Shown here piece by piece: positions 27,098 to 36,606 of a stretch of DNA of 64,000 bases. The position numbers and the translations under genes were made by a program. The DNA is taken from assembly GCA_038749105.1 (NCBI GenBank), contig JBCDIM010000001.1:62001-126000 (forward strand), given 5' to 3'. The DNA comes from JBCCOW01 sp038749105 (GTDB taxonomy: Bacteria > Planctomycetota > Phycisphaerae > Phycisphaerales > Phycisphaeraceae). Below the pieces are notes generated by a model that was given only the letters and a program-made list of their open reading frames with translations, did no database searches and was not told the DNA's origin. Within the stretch, counting starts at the first letter, position 1, and the number at the start of each line of letters is the position of its first letter.

Positions 27098-28165
27098 ATG
27101 AAAACAAGCAGCTTGATCAGCGTTTCGTGCCTCTTGGCATCCACCGCATTTGCGTCATCAGCGGCAGGGGCCACGTTTTGGACCGGAGCCGATGTCAGCG
27201 ACGACAACTGGAACACGGTGGGCAACTGGTCCAACGGCCTGCCGCTCAGTAACGGAACCAACAACGCAACGATCGATCTGGCGGGCGCGGTGGTAAACCT
27301 GAACGCGCCCGGCTTCAGCCGGAATACCCTGGTCAGCGGCACCGGCGGGGCTGCACCCGTACTCAACATTGCGGCCAACCTCACCAACCCCTTTAGCGCG
27401 ATCAATGTGGGCAGTGACGCTACCGGGAGCAACTTCAGTGGTGTCGTGAATCACACCGCTGGGACGGTCAACATCGGGGGCGGCTCCGGATCGCGCCGAC
27501 TCTTGATCGCCGCGGCTGCCAATCCCACCAGCACGGGCACGGGCAACACGGGCACCTACAACTTCGGCGGCGACGCATTGAACGCCCCCTCTCTTATCGT
27601 CAACGACTTCGTCGGTATCGCGGCACGCTCCGGCGAGACCGGCTTCTTCAACCTCTCGGGCAGCGGGAGCGTCCAGATCGCCAACCAGCTGACGCTGGGG
27701 CAGTTCAACGGCTCGGGGAATATGTCCGTCACGGGCGGGCTGCTGGACATCAATATTGGAGGCGACTTCTCGATCGCGCCCGCCGGCGCGGGCAGTTCCA
27801 GCCTCTCCGTAACGATCACCGATACGGGCTTGAGCACGATTAATGTCGGCGGGGATGTTGTCCTTGACTTTGCGGGCACCACGCCTGGATCTGCCGCCTT
27901 CAATCTCAATGTCGACGGCAGCTTCGTGCCGGTTGCCGGAACGAAGTTTGTCGTGATCGATGCAGACGGCAGCTTCACGGGGCTTGGCGGCTTCGCCGGC
28001 ATTGCCGACGGGGACGTCATCACGGCAGGCGGCGTCGATTTCACCGCCAACTACGACACGTCCGGGTCAGGCACTCAATTCACACTGACCGTGATTCCCG
28101 AGCCGGGCTCGTTGGGATTGGTGATGCTGGGTGGGTTAGCCGTGGGCTTCCGGCGTCGGCGGTAG
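27098..28165 (+). CDS. PEP-CTERM protein with repetitive beta-type passenger
   Basis: A 355-residue secreted protein. ATG 27098 is preferred because GGAGG lies 9 bases before it and a signal peptide follows (SLISVSCLLASTAFASSAAGA). The mature part begins with a WTG...NWNTVGNW segment and goes on in short Gly/Asn-rich repeats (GVVNHTAGTVNIGGG, GTYNFGGDA, FFNLSGSGSVQIANQLTLG), like autotransporter-type beta-helical passengers. The end is VIPEPGSLGLVMLGGLAVGFRRRR. It is a paralogue of 60054-61121: both have NHTAG, GTYNFGG and a late TGxSTI block. It starts the cassette PEP-CTERM > LacI > pseudopilin > heparinase-like > SSS. Confidence 0.87.
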   Translation: MKTSSLISVSCLLASTAFASSAAGATFWTGADVSDDNWNTVGNWSNGLPLSNGTNNATIDLAGAVVNLNAPGFSRNTLVSGTGGAAPVLNIAANLTNPFSAINVGSDATGSNFSGVVNHTAGTVNIGGGSGSRRLLIAAAANPTSTGTGNTGTYNFGGDALNAPSLIVNDFVGIAARSGETGFFNLSGSGSVQIANQLTLGQFNGSGNMSVTGGLLDINIGGDFSIAPAGAGSSSLSVTITDTGLSTINVGGDVVLDFAGTTPGSAAFNLNVDGSFVPVAGTKFVVIDADGSFTGLGGFAGIADGDVITAGGVDFTANYDTSGSGTQFTLTVIPEPGSLGLVMLGGLAVGFRRRR

Positions 28166-28283
28166 GTGGAGGCTTTGCGGCCCTCCGCTTCACCGTGGAG
28201 CTGGCCGTTTTCGATGGACGCAGGCCACGGGTAAGCGGTCGATTAAGCTCGTCCGGGTTTGAGTCAACCACGGTTCTTCGCCT

Positions 28284-29285
28284 ATGACCACCATTGCCGA
28301 CATCGCTGAGGCCGCGGGAGTTTCAACCGGCACCGTCGCCAATGTGTTGAAGGATCGGCCGGTGGGGGACGCGCGTCGTCGGCGTGTTCTGGCGGAGATG
28401 AAGCGGCTGGACTACACGCCGCGACCACGCAGACGATCGGGCACGATCAAGGCGGACCGCTTGCTCACGAGGATCAAACTGATTGTGGTGGGCCACACGT
28501 TCGGGTCGGTTTCCCGGCACCCGATCTATATGAACCTGGTGCATGGCGTCGAACGGGCGTGCGCCGAGCGCCGGGTGTCGTGCCAACTCACCGCGTTACC
28601 CGACCCTGAGTCGCTAGACAAGTTCGAGCTCCACCGCGGGCAGGGCGCGGTCTTATTCCTGGGGTGCTCGCCCGCTTGGGCCAAGCGTTGGGACTTGTCC
28701 GAGCGTTGTGTCGTGACCGCCTTGGGACGCCCCCTGCCCGGCATCGATCATGCCGACTACGACCACCCCGCCGTGGCGAAGCTGGCCTGCGAATACCTCC
28801 GCCAGCGGGGCGTTGAGCAGACGTATGTCGTGGCCCCGCAGGATGGCGATCGGGCACGGGCTTTCCTCGAAGCGTCGGAGGGTTTCTTTCCGCAGGCCGC
28901 GTCATCCATCCATATCCAGTCGATCGCGAACACCGCAAACGCCGATGGCGGCCGGCTCGATCGTCAACTCGATCTGAATGGACTGGAAAAAGGCCTGCAA
29001 CCGATCTTCGCGCAGGCGGACACCCCGTTCGGAATCTTCGCCAACAGCGACGAAGTGGCTGCGCATGTGCGTCAGATCGCCACACGGCACGGCCTGGTCC
29101 CTGACCGGGACGTCCACATCTTGGGGTGTAACAACGACGCGATCCTAAGCACCATGGTTTCAGCCTCCATCGACCTGCATCTCGAACGGGTCGGCGAAGC
29201 CGCGGTCGATCTGCTCCATGGCCGGGCCGCCGAGCCCACGATGGCCCGCCGTCACCTCCTGGTTCAACCCACCCTGAGGACCTGA
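28284..29285 (+). CDS. LacI-family regulator with unusual hinge
   Basis: A 333-residue regulator. TTIADIAEAAGVSTGTVANVLKD is the helix-turn-helix. The hinge after YTPRPRRRSGTIKADRLL lacks the usual N-x2-A-R-x-L helix, so DNA contact may differ from other LacI proteins; no CG-centred palindrome is seen upstream. The effector-binding domain follows (KLIVVGHTFGSVSRHPIY, TPFGIFANSDEVAAHVRQIA, VHILGCNNDAILSTM), of the XylR/LacI type. The start at ATG 28284 has no ribosome site. It sits 118 bases after a PEP-CTERM gene and 3 bases before a pseudopilin gene, so it belongs to that operon and probably controls it. Confidence 0.9.
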   Translation: MTTIADIAEAAGVSTGTVANVLKDRPVGDARRRRVLAEMKRLDYTPRPRRRSGTIKADRLLTRIKLIVVGHTFGSVSRHPIYMNLVHGVERACAERRVSCQLTALPDPESLDKFELHRGQGAVLFLGCSPAWAKRWDLSERCVVTALGRPLPGIDHADYDHPAVAKLACEYLRQRGVEQTYVVAPQDGDRARAFLEASEGFFPQAASSIHIQSIANTANADGGRLDRQLDLNGLEKGLQPIFAQADTPFGIFANSDEVAAHVRQIATRHGLVPDRDVHILGCNNDAILSTMVSASIDLHLERVGEAAVDLLHGRAAEPTMARRHLLVQPTLRT

Positions 29286-29288
29286 TTC

Positions 29289-30158
29289 ATGTCTGCACTG
29301 CGCCCGCGCGGCCGCCGCGCCGCCTTCACGCTCATCGAGCTGTTGGTGGTCATCAGCATCATCGCCCTGTTGATCGCCCTGTTGCTCCCCGCCTTGAGCG
29401 CCGCCCGTGATGCCGCGAGAAACACGGGGTGTCTATCGAATCAGCGCCAGCTGGGCATCGGCTTCGCCGCGTACCTCACGGACAACGAGGGCTTTTATCC
29501 CGCGGTGAACGTGCCCAACACCGCCGCTGAAATCAACGACTACCCGGGTGCTCAGAACGACGCGACCAGCCTCAACCGCGGCTTCACCTGGGGCGAAGCC
29601 GTCGCGGGCTACCTCGGGTCCGGCATCCGATACCCACGGGGCAACGCGGATGTCATCAGGATTTCTGGACTCCTGGACATATTCCATTGCCCGTCCGACG
29701 AACAGGACGCCAATGACCCGCTGGTCCCCAACAACATGTCCTATGCCATGAACGCGCAGCGCAGCGCGCAGAACGGCAGCCGCGACGGCCTGATGCGTGA
29801 GACCAACCCCACCCGCAACCGCCCGGAAGGCCCCGGCCGGCACACCTCCGCGCTGTGGATCGCCGCGCCTTCCGACTTCTTCGTCACGGTCGACGGCAAC
29901 CTCGGCAACTTCGGCTTCGCCCACTCCACCGGCACCGAGCGCCGCTACGCCGCCCCCAACTACGAGGTCAACGGGTACGTCCCCACCTCACCCGCCACCG
30001 ACTATCTCGCGCTGCACACCAACAACACCAACACCTGGGGCCTGGCCGACGGCAGCGCCGCCGCGTTGCGGACCGAAGACACCATTGGCACCGGGACTAT
30101 GGGGAGTACTTCGCCCTCGGCACCGCGCGGCCTGTGGACTAAAACGGCCAACGACTGA
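29289..30158 (+). CDS. Pseudopilin with H-x9-DG-type C-terminus
   Basis: A 289-residue protein. Residues 11-33 hold the prepilin signal AFTLIELLVVISIIALLIAL with the +5 Glu. The C-terminal LHTNNTNTWGLADGSAAAL is the H-x9-DG-type segment. It starts 3 bases after the LacI stop, with GAGGA within the end of that gene, so translation is probably coupled. The following gene is a heparinase-like lyase. The same place after LacI or PEP-CTERM and before an enzyme is seen in other cassettes. It is likely displayed on the envelope, perhaps as part of a fibre that captures substrate; this role is inferred. Confidence 0.9.
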   Translation: MSALRPRGRRAAFTLIELLVVISIIALLIALLLPALSAARDAARNTGCLSNQRQLGIGFAAYLTDNEGFYPAVNVPNTAAEINDYPGAQNDATSLNRGFTWGEAVAGYLGSGIRYPRGNADVIRISGLLDIFHCPSDEQDANDPLVPNNMSYAMNAQRSAQNGSRDGLMRETNPTRNRPEGPGRHTSALWIAAPSDFFVTVDGNLGNFGFAHSTGTERRYAAPNYEVNGYVPTSPATDYLALHTNNTNTWGLADGSAAALRTEDTIGTGTMGSTSPSAPRGLWTKTAND

Positions 30159-30248
30159 TCGGTGCCGGGCGCTCCGTGTTGTATCCGGGAACGCCTGAGA
30201 CGCATCACTCCACACCCTTCTTCATTACCCCTGAGTTCGATCAAGCCT

Positions 30249-33200
30249 ATGTGCCGAATCCTCTGCGTATGTCTCGTCTTGTCATGGCCCTGCTGGTCCG
30301 CGTCGGCCGACTCTTGGCAACGGGGCACGGACCTCTGGGCCGCCTCGGCCTTTGACGACGGTGACGCCACCCATGCTGCGCTCAACCGCCCGACCCGCGA
30401 AGCGTGGTCGTATTTCGTCGTGTCCGAAGCCGAAGACATCGCATCCCCAAACCGCTGGCGGCCGTTGGAACAGACGGGGCCCGGGTTGTATCGGCTGGTG
30501 CAGCGCGGTGAGGGCAAGCAGCGGTATTTCATCCGGCATGACTACGCCGTGGACCGCGACGGGCTGACCGCTTACTGGAACCACAACGCCGACGCACCGG
30601 CCACCGAGATGGCGCAGGGCGCGGTGCTGGCGGTGTTCACGCCGCCGCAGGCCGGGCGTTATCAGGTGCAGGGCGTGCTCCGTTTCCGCGGGTGGGGCGT
30701 GGCGGAGCAACGGCGAGCGGAAGTGCGGGTCATGCGGCAGAGCGCGGGGCGGACCGAAACGCTGGGGGCGTGGGCCATCCCCGATGGGCCAACCGATAAC
30801 CCGCAGGACCTGGCGGACCTCGGCACAGTGCCGGCTCTCGAAGAGGTCCGGCTCAATGCCCAGCAGCGCTTGGTGTTCGCGTTGGAAGCCTCGCCCATGA
30901 ACTACCGTGGGATCCAGCTGCTTGATGGCGACGTCACGGTGCGCCGGATTGGCGGCGAGTCATCGGCACCCCCCGCGGAGGGCGTGGTGTTAGCACAGCG
31001 CTGCCTGTCACTGATCGATCTGGATCGCCCGGAGCTAGCCGAAGTCAAGCGGGACTATGAGGCCGGCCGCATGCTCGAAGCCATGCAGCGGTATCAGGCC
31101 CTGCTGATGCAGCGGCTGGCCGGCATGTCCGCGGACGTGCACCTGAAGCTCTGGCTGTTTACGCCCAACACCACGGAAGACCTCAAGCAGGGCTATGTGA
31201 CCTACGCCCACTACGGCCAGCCTTCCCTGACCACCCGGTCGTTCATCGGGCTGCCCGGCTCGGTCGAGTGGGACCACCAGCCCGAAAACGGGTACCTGAT
31301 CTACACCCGTGATCTCGCCACGATGTTCTGGGCGTCGCGCTTGGCCGAGTCGTTTGTCGATGACCGCGACGACGCGGCGGCCGCGCTGTGGGCCGGCTAC
31401 TGGGGAGACCTGGGACGGAGCTGGTTAACCACTCAGCGCGCGATGGAGCGGAACGATCTCCTGCTCACGAAGATCCCCAAGCGGAGCATCCTCTGGCCGT
31501 CGCGTTCGCTGCTGTATTACGCCTGGCGGATCGAGAACTTCTTCAACCAGCTGCTGACGATGGCCCCGGCGAGGCCGGACGCGCTGGCCCTTGCGCTGCC
31601 GGCCGAAGACCTCGCGGCGATCCTCACCCACATGGTCACGTTCGAGATCCCCGGCGGGCTCGAACGCCTTGGCCGACACGGCGGGGCGCCCAATCAGCGC
31701 CGCGATCTGGCGATGTCCATCGTGACCGCCAGCGTCGTGCTGCAAGACTTCCGGAACGCGGAGGCCTGGCTGAACGCCGGGCTCGTCGAGGTCGATCGCT
31801 TCCTCGCGCGGGAGACGCTGCCCGACGGCACCGCCCTGGAGCAGTCGCTGAACTACAACAAGTCGCTGCCGCCCAACCTCGACGCGCTGCGCATCATGCT
31901 CGCCAACCTCCCGGCGTCCCCCGAGACGCAAGCCCGCCTCGCCCAGCTCGAGCAGGCCGCCAACGACCGTTGGTCGATGATCCACAGCCTGATCCGGCCC
32001 GACGGCAGGCTGCCGTCGATCGGCAAGTCCAACCCGTACCGCGCCGTCGTCCCATGGCCCGCTCAGGATCGGCTCTCCGGCCTGGCGACGTCTTCGGCGA
32101 TCCACGCGGCGGTCACCGGGGACCGTGCCGGCAAGGGCCCGCCTTTCCACTCGGTCTACTTCCCCTTCGGCGGCTACGCCACACTGCGGACCGGCTGGTC
32201 GGCCACCGACCACTACGCCTGCCTCAAGAACAGCCGGCCCGGCCTCGGCCACCGCAGGCAGGGGGGCAACGGCCTGGAGCTCTGGGCCTTCGGCCAGCCG
32301 CTGTTCGTGAGCTCCGGTGCCGAGCAGTACAGCGAACAGGGCAACTACAAGTACTACTTCGATAGCACGATCGCCCAGAACTCCATCGCGGTCGACGGCT
32401 ACACCCAGCAGATCGGCGACGCGAGCCCCGAAGACCTGCCTTACGACACCCCGATCCCTGCCCGCTTCTTGACGCACCCGCTGCTCGACTTTATCGAAGG
32501 CCGATACGACCGGCCGTACGGCGGCTGGAACTTCAAGCAAGACGGTTCCGCCAAAGACCCCGCGACGCTCTATGGCCGCAGCACCGCCATGGACATCGAC
32601 GATGTGGAGCACCTCCGGCAGGTCCTGTTCCTGCGGGAGGTGCCGATGTGGATCGTGGTCGACCGCATGACCGCCGTGAATCAGCACACCTACACGCAGT
32701 CGTGGTGTCTGCCGCCAAGCCGTGAGCCAGCAGGCGTGCAGCCGGATGGGGTCGGCCGTTCCGTTTCGGTGAGTCGCCAGGGGGCATTACCGCGCATCGA
32801 CGTTCGGCACGTCGGCGTGGACGCGGCCGACCTGGAGTACGAGACGTTCTACGGCATCCACGCACCGAACCGCATCCTCGGCTGGTCGTCGAAAGACAAG
32901 GGCGATCGGACCTACGACTTCGACCCGGCGGTCGATCTGCACACCACCTGGTCGGCCGACGGGACCAGCACGCTGGTGACCGCGATCGCGGCAAGCCAAG
33001 ACGATGCCAGCGCCTTCGCCGAATTCACCCCGCACGACACCGCGGATCACACCGGCTTCGACGCGACACTGGCGGATGGCCGGGCGGTGGCGTTCCGGGC
33101 CTCACGCGATGGCGGCGCGGTCGATCTGGGCCTCGCTGGCGTGGACGGCCCGTACGCGGCGGCCCTGGTGGTCACGCCCGCAGACGGGGGGCCCGGCTGG

Positions 33201-33332
33201 CGGGTCGTTCTGCCGGCCAGCGCGGGTGATGCCGGGGCTCTGGTCGAGCCAAGCGGAGAGACGGTGCCCATCGCTATGCCAAGCGGCTTTGAGTGGGCGA
33301 CTACCCCGGAAGGCATGGTGCCGCGATATTGA
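30249..33332 (+). CDS. Secreted heparinase II/III-like polysaccharide lyase
   Basis: A 1027-residue protein from ATG 30249 with a short signal peptide (ILCVCLVLSWPCWSASA). After an N-terminal beta-rich part (to about 240) comes an alpha-toroid region (about 250-620, e.g. LLYYAWRIENFFNQLL). The heparinase II/III beta-sandwich follows: YFPFGGYATLRTGW, then GLGHRRQGGNGLELWAFGQP (about 660-680), with the His expected in the active site. Relatives (PL12, PL15, PL17, PL21) cleave uronic-acid polymers such as heparan or alginate by elimination; the true substrate is unknown. It is in one operon with the pseudopilin before it and the SSS symporter after it, whose start overlaps its stop. Confidence 0.82.
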   Translation: MCRILCVCLVLSWPCWSASADSWQRGTDLWAASAFDDGDATHAALNRPTREAWSYFVVSEAEDIASPNRWRPLEQTGPGLYRLVQRGEGKQRYFIRHDYAVDRDGLTAYWNHNADAPATEMAQGAVLAVFTPPQAGRYQVQGVLRFRGWGVAEQRRAEVRVMRQSAGRTETLGAWAIPDGPTDNPQDLADLGTVPALEEVRLNAQQRLVFALEASPMNYRGIQLLDGDVTVRRIGGESSAPPAEGVVLAQRCLSLIDLDRPELAEVKRDYEAGRMLEAMQRYQALLMQRLAGMSADVHLKLWLFTPNTTEDLKQGYVTYAHYGQPSLTTRSFIGLPGSVEWDHQPENGYLIYTRDLATMFWASRLAESFVDDRDDAAAALWAGYWGDLGRSWLTTQRAMERNDLLLTKIPKRSILWPSRSLLYYAWRIENFFNQLLTMAPARPDALALALPAEDLAAILTHMVTFEIPGGLERLGRHGGAPNQRRDLAMSIVTASVVLQDFRNAEAWLNAGLVEVDRFLARETLPDGTALEQSLNYNKSLPPNLDALRIMLANLPASPETQARLAQLEQAANDRWSMIHSLIRPDGRLPSIGKSNPYRAVVPWPAQDRLSGLATSSAIHAAVTGDRAGKGPPFHSVYFPFGGYATLRTGWSATDHYACLKNSRPGLGHRRQGGNGLELWAFGQPLFVSSGAEQYSEQGNYKYYFDSTIAQNSIAVDGYTQQIGDASPEDLPYDTPIPARFLTHPLLDFIEGRYDRPYGGWNFKQDGSAKDPATLYGRSTAMDIDDVEHLRQVLFLREVPMWIVVDRMTAVNQHTYTQSWCLPPSREPAGVQPDGVGRSVSVSRQGALPRIDVRHVGVDAADLEYETFYGIHAPNRILGWSSKDKGDRTYDFDPAVDLHTTWSADGTSTLVTAIAASQDDASAFAEFTPHDTADHTGFDATLADGRAVAFRASRDGGAVDLGLAGVDGPYAAALVVTPADGGPGWRVVLPASAGDAGALVEPSGETVPIAMPSGFEWATTPEGMVPRY

Positions 33333-35149
33333 GCCTTGCCACCGTGTACACGCTGGACGTCTATGACTACCTCATGATCGCGGGCTACTTCGCGTTCATG
33401 CTGCTGATCGGTGTGGTCTTCAGCCGAACCAGCAAGGACACCAGCGACTACCTCCGCGGCGGCGGCACGATGACCTGGTGGATGACCGGGGCGTCGAGCT
33501 TCATGATCACCTTCTCGGCGTGGACGTTCGTGGGTGCCGCAGGCGAGATCTACCGCACCGGCACGCTGATCATCAGCCTGTTCGCCTTCAACGTGATCGC
33601 CAACGTGCTGGTGGGGCTGTTCCTCGCGCACCGGTTCCGGCGCATGCGGGTCATCACGCCCGTGGATGCGGTCCGCCAGCGGTTCGGTGCCGGGACCGAG
33701 CAGATCTATGCCTGGCAGTCGTCCCTCTTCGCGTTCCTCTTCGGCGGGATCGCGCTCTACACCGTGGCGATCTTCATCGCCCCGCTGCTGGGGCTGAACC
33801 TCGCGACCACCATCCTGATCCTGGGGGCGGTGATCACGTTCATGTCGGTCACGGGCGGGGCGTGGGCCGTCGTCGCGAGCGACTTCGTGCAGATGCTGGT
33901 GATTATGGCGGTGACGGTGGTCGCCGCGGTGCTGGTCCTGAACATGCCCGAGGTCGGCGGGGTGTCCGGCATGATCAGGCAGATGCCCTCGTACCACCTG
34001 GACTGGACCGAGCTGATGCGGCCGCAGGTCGTCGGGCTCTGGCTGGTCGGGATCTTCATCAACCAGATCGCGAGCAGCATCAACCTGATCGCCGGCGCCA
34101 GCCGTTACCTCTACGTCAAGTCGGACCGGGATGCCAAGCGAGCCGCCTACATGGTCGCGCTGGGGTTCCTGGTCGGGCCGGTCGTGTGGTTCATCCCGCC
34201 GATCGCCGCGTCGTTCGTGATCCCCAACATCGCGGCACAGTTCCCGCAGCTGACCGTGCCCGAAGAGGCGTCTTATGCCGCGATGTGCATGCTGGTCTTC
34301 CCGTCCGGGATGATCGGCCTGTTGGCGTGCGGGATCTTCGCGGCCACCATGTCCGCGATGGACAGCGGCCTCAATCGCAACGCCGGTATCCTGGTGCGGA
34401 ACATCTACAAACCGCTGGTCCGGCCCGGGGCCACCGAGACCGAGATGCTCTGGATCGCCCGCGGCGTGACACTGCTCCTCGGGATCAGCATGACGCTGAT
34501 CGGGGTGTGGTTCTCGGCGATCAATCAGATGCCCATGTTCGACTGGACGCTCCTGGTCGCGGGGCTGATCTCGATCCCGATGACGATGCCGCTGGTGCTG
34601 GGCATGTTCACCAAGCGGACGCCGGGGTGGACCGCCTGGAGCACGATCGTGGTCGGCCTGCTCACCGCGTATCTCATGCGGTACCACGTCAGGATGGACG
34701 CGGTCGCCCGTGCGATGGGCGTCCCGCTCCCGCTGTCCAACGACGAGCGCGGCGACCTGCAGTTCGCCTGCATGGTCGTCGGCGTGTCGGTGGTCACGAC
34801 GGTGTGGTTCCTCGCCAGCCGGCGCTTCTATCGGCCACCATCACCCAAGCGACAGGCGGAGGCCGACGCCTTCTTTACCAACCTGAACACCCCCGTGACC
34901 GCCCCCGCCAAGGCGTTTGTCCAATCCGACGCCATGCAGTTCCGTGTGCTGGGGCTGCTGTGCCTCAGCTACGGCGGCTTCATCCTGGCGGGCGTGCTGA
35001 TCCCCAACGACCTTTCGGGCCGGCTGTGCTTCTTATTCGTAGGCGGTTTGCTGATCGCGGTAGGGGGGCTGCTGTACGGGCTCTACCGCCGGGCACGGAA
35101 ACGGAGCCGGGTGGAGACCAACACCGAGGATGCCTCACCACCGGGATGA
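33329..35149 (+). CDS. Sodium:solute symporter, SSS family
   Basis: A 606-residue inner-membrane carrier with about 13 hydrophobic segments. DYLRGGGTMTWWMTGASSFMITFSAWTFVG and the ASSINLIAGASRYL, SAMDSGLNRNAG segments are typical of sugar- or uronate-type SSS transporters. TTG 33329 overlaps the TGA stop of the lyase gene (TTGA), giving tight coupling, and its N-terminus then matches the paralogue at 61495-63324; GTG 33293 is possible but longer. It probably imports the product of the heparinase-like lyase with sodium. Its 3' end (about 34974-35107) is duplicated as a remnant at 59761-59893. Confidence 0.88.
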   Translation: MSLATVYTLDVYDYLMIAGYFAFMLLIGVVFSRTSKDTSDYLRGGGTMTWWMTGASSFMITFSAWTFVGAAGEIYRTGTLIISLFAFNVIANVLVGLFLAHRFRRMRVITPVDAVRQRFGAGTEQIYAWQSSLFAFLFGGIALYTVAIFIAPLLGLNLATTILILGAVITFMSVTGGAWAVVASDFVQMLVIMAVTVVAAVLVLNMPEVGGVSGMIRQMPSYHLDWTELMRPQVVGLWLVGIFINQIASSINLIAGASRYLYVKSDRDAKRAAYMVALGFLVGPVVWFIPPIAASFVIPNIAAQFPQLTVPEEASYAAMCMLVFPSGMIGLLACGIFAATMSAMDSGLNRNAGILVRNIYKPLVRPGATETEMLWIARGVTLLLGISMTLIGVWFSAINQMPMFDWTLLVAGLISIPMTMPLVLGMFTKRTPGWTAWSTIVVGLLTAYLMRYHVRMDAVARAMGVPLPLSNDERGDLQFACMVVGVSVVTTVWFLASRRFYRPPSPKRQAEADAFFTNLNTPVTAPAKAFVQSDAMQFRVLGLLCLSYGGFILAGVLIPNDLSGRLCFLFVGGLLIAVGGLLYGLYRRARKRSRVETNTEDASPPG

Positions 35150-35479
35150 GGCACATCTACCGGCGGAAAAGTGAACGCAAATCGCTGACAAAAAGCCGCT
35201 TAGAACAAAAGCCCAGGCCCACGCGGCATAGATTTATCAGTCCCATTGAAGGACAACACCCGCGATTTGAGGCGTGTAATAGGACGCAATCCCAGGAATG
35301 CCTACCTGGTGACGAATAACCGGCTCAAGGGTGGGCAGCTTGAAACCGGCAAAATTCTGCGGCCTCGTTTTCGGACACCCAATATAAGCGCATACTATTG
35401 ATATCCAATATTTTAAGCCGTCTTTGAAAAAGAAGAAGCTGGTTTCTATTCAGAGCTCTCACACGCTTGCCATATTTCG

Positions 35480-35544
35480 TTGACAGGTCCTCCTCCTGAC
35501 CGTACAATTCTTAACCGGTAAATAATTGTACCGGTTAAGAATTG
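35480..35544 (+). promoter_or_regulatory. Strong promoter with perfect double operator
   Basis: TTGACA (35480-35485), 17 bases, TACAAT (35503-35508). Overlapping the -10, a perfect 16-base inverted repeat CAATTCTTAACCGGTA (35505-35520) returns at 35529-35544 after an 8-base spacer. Each arm itself contains the CG-centred ACCGGT core, so two LacI-type sites lie side by side. The LacI start is at 35552. The preceding 35150-35479 shows no gene. Confidence 0.8.
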
Positions 35545-35551
35545 GGCGAGC

Positions 35552-36550
35552 ATGACCAACATCTCTGATATCGCACGCGAGGCAGGGCTCTCGAAAGTCA
35601 CCGTCTCCAACATCCTCAACGGTCGAAATAAAGAGGTCTGGCCCAGCGCTATCGAGCGTGCCGAACGTGTTCGGGCCATCGCTCGGCGGATGGGCTACAC
35701 ACCGAACGCGGCGGCTAAAGCAATGTCCACCGGACGATTTGGCAGTATCGGCTACCTCTCGTCTGAAGACCCTCTACGCAGCTTCAATGCCGAGATGCAG
35801 CTGCGGGGCATTCACGAGCGGCTGGCGATGAAGAAGCTGCACTTCACCGCCGCGATGGTTCCCGATCGCCGGCTCTGCGATGCCGGTGATCTCCCGATGC
35901 TGCTCCGTGAGCTAACCGCCGACGGACTCCTGATTGACTACATCCAGGACGTCCCGCCGGCCATGGCGGACGCCATTGCCAATAGCCGGGTCCCCGCCGT
36001 GTGGCTCAACACCAAACGCGATTTCAACTGCGTCCACCCCGACGATGTCGCGGGGTCTCGCCTGGCCACGCAGCATCTGCTGTCCCGTGGTCATACGCGG
36101 ATCGCGTTGGCACTGCTCACACACTCCAAGCACTACAGCCTCGCGGACCGTATCGAAGGCTACAGCGACGCCATGGTCGATGCCGGGCTCGCCCCCGCAG
36201 TCTTCTATCCCGACTCTGCTCCCGCGTCCTACAGGATGGAGATCGCACTCGAATACCTTAAGAGCGACGAGCGCCCGACAGCGATCGTCGCCAACGGTGC
36301 CGGGGCAGCTCTGCCCTTCGCCTACGCCGCAGCCTCGCTCGGTCTTAGCGTCGGCACCGACCTCGCCATCGTCACGATGGGCGGGCACATGGATGTCTCC
36401 CTGGGCTTTGAAATGACCACGGTCCAACTGCCCTTCGCCGAGGTCGGCCATGCCGCGGTCGATGCCGTCTGCCGCCTTGTCGATAACCCCGACCTGCGAC
36501 TGGATCCCATCCAAATCACCCCCAGCCTTCTGCAAGGACGGACTTCTTGA
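35552..36550 (+). CDS. LacI-family transcriptional regulator
   Basis: A 332-residue repressor. NISDIAREAGLSKVTVSNILNG is the helix-turn-helix and GYTPNAAAKAMS the hinge. The effector domain includes VPAVWLNTKRDFNCVHPDDVAGSRLA and RIALALLTHSKHYSLADRIEGY. The ATG lies 8 bases after a perfect double operator, so strong self-repression of this gene and its operon is likely. The gene is followed 56 bases later by a PEP-CTERM gene and then a pseudopilin and a beta-helix enzyme. The ligand is probably an oligosaccharide released by that enzyme. Confidence 0.93.
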   Translation: MTNISDIAREAGLSKVTVSNILNGRNKEVWPSAIERAERVRAIARRMGYTPNAAAKAMSTGRFGSIGYLSSEDPLRSFNAEMQLRGIHERLAMKKLHFTAAMVPDRRLCDAGDLPMLLRELTADGLLIDYIQDVPPAMADAIANSRVPAVWLNTKRDFNCVHPDDVAGSRLATQHLLSRGHTRIALALLTHSKHYSLADRIEGYSDAMVDAGLAPAVFYPDSAPASYRMEIALEYLKSDERPTAIVANGAGAALPFAYAAASLGLSVGTDLAIVTMGGHMDVSLGFEMTTVQLPFAEVGHAAVDAVCRLVDNPDLRLDPIQITPSLLQGRTS

Positions 36551-36606
36551 ATCCTGTTTCATTCGGCGCTGCGTCGGCACTTCACTTCTCAATTGGAGGA
36601 CTCGTC

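Noticed and set aside
28259..28267. TTGAGTCAA before the LacI gene at 28284 as its operator.
   Set aside because: The palindrome is only nine bases, not CG-centred, and no promoter is recognisable around it.
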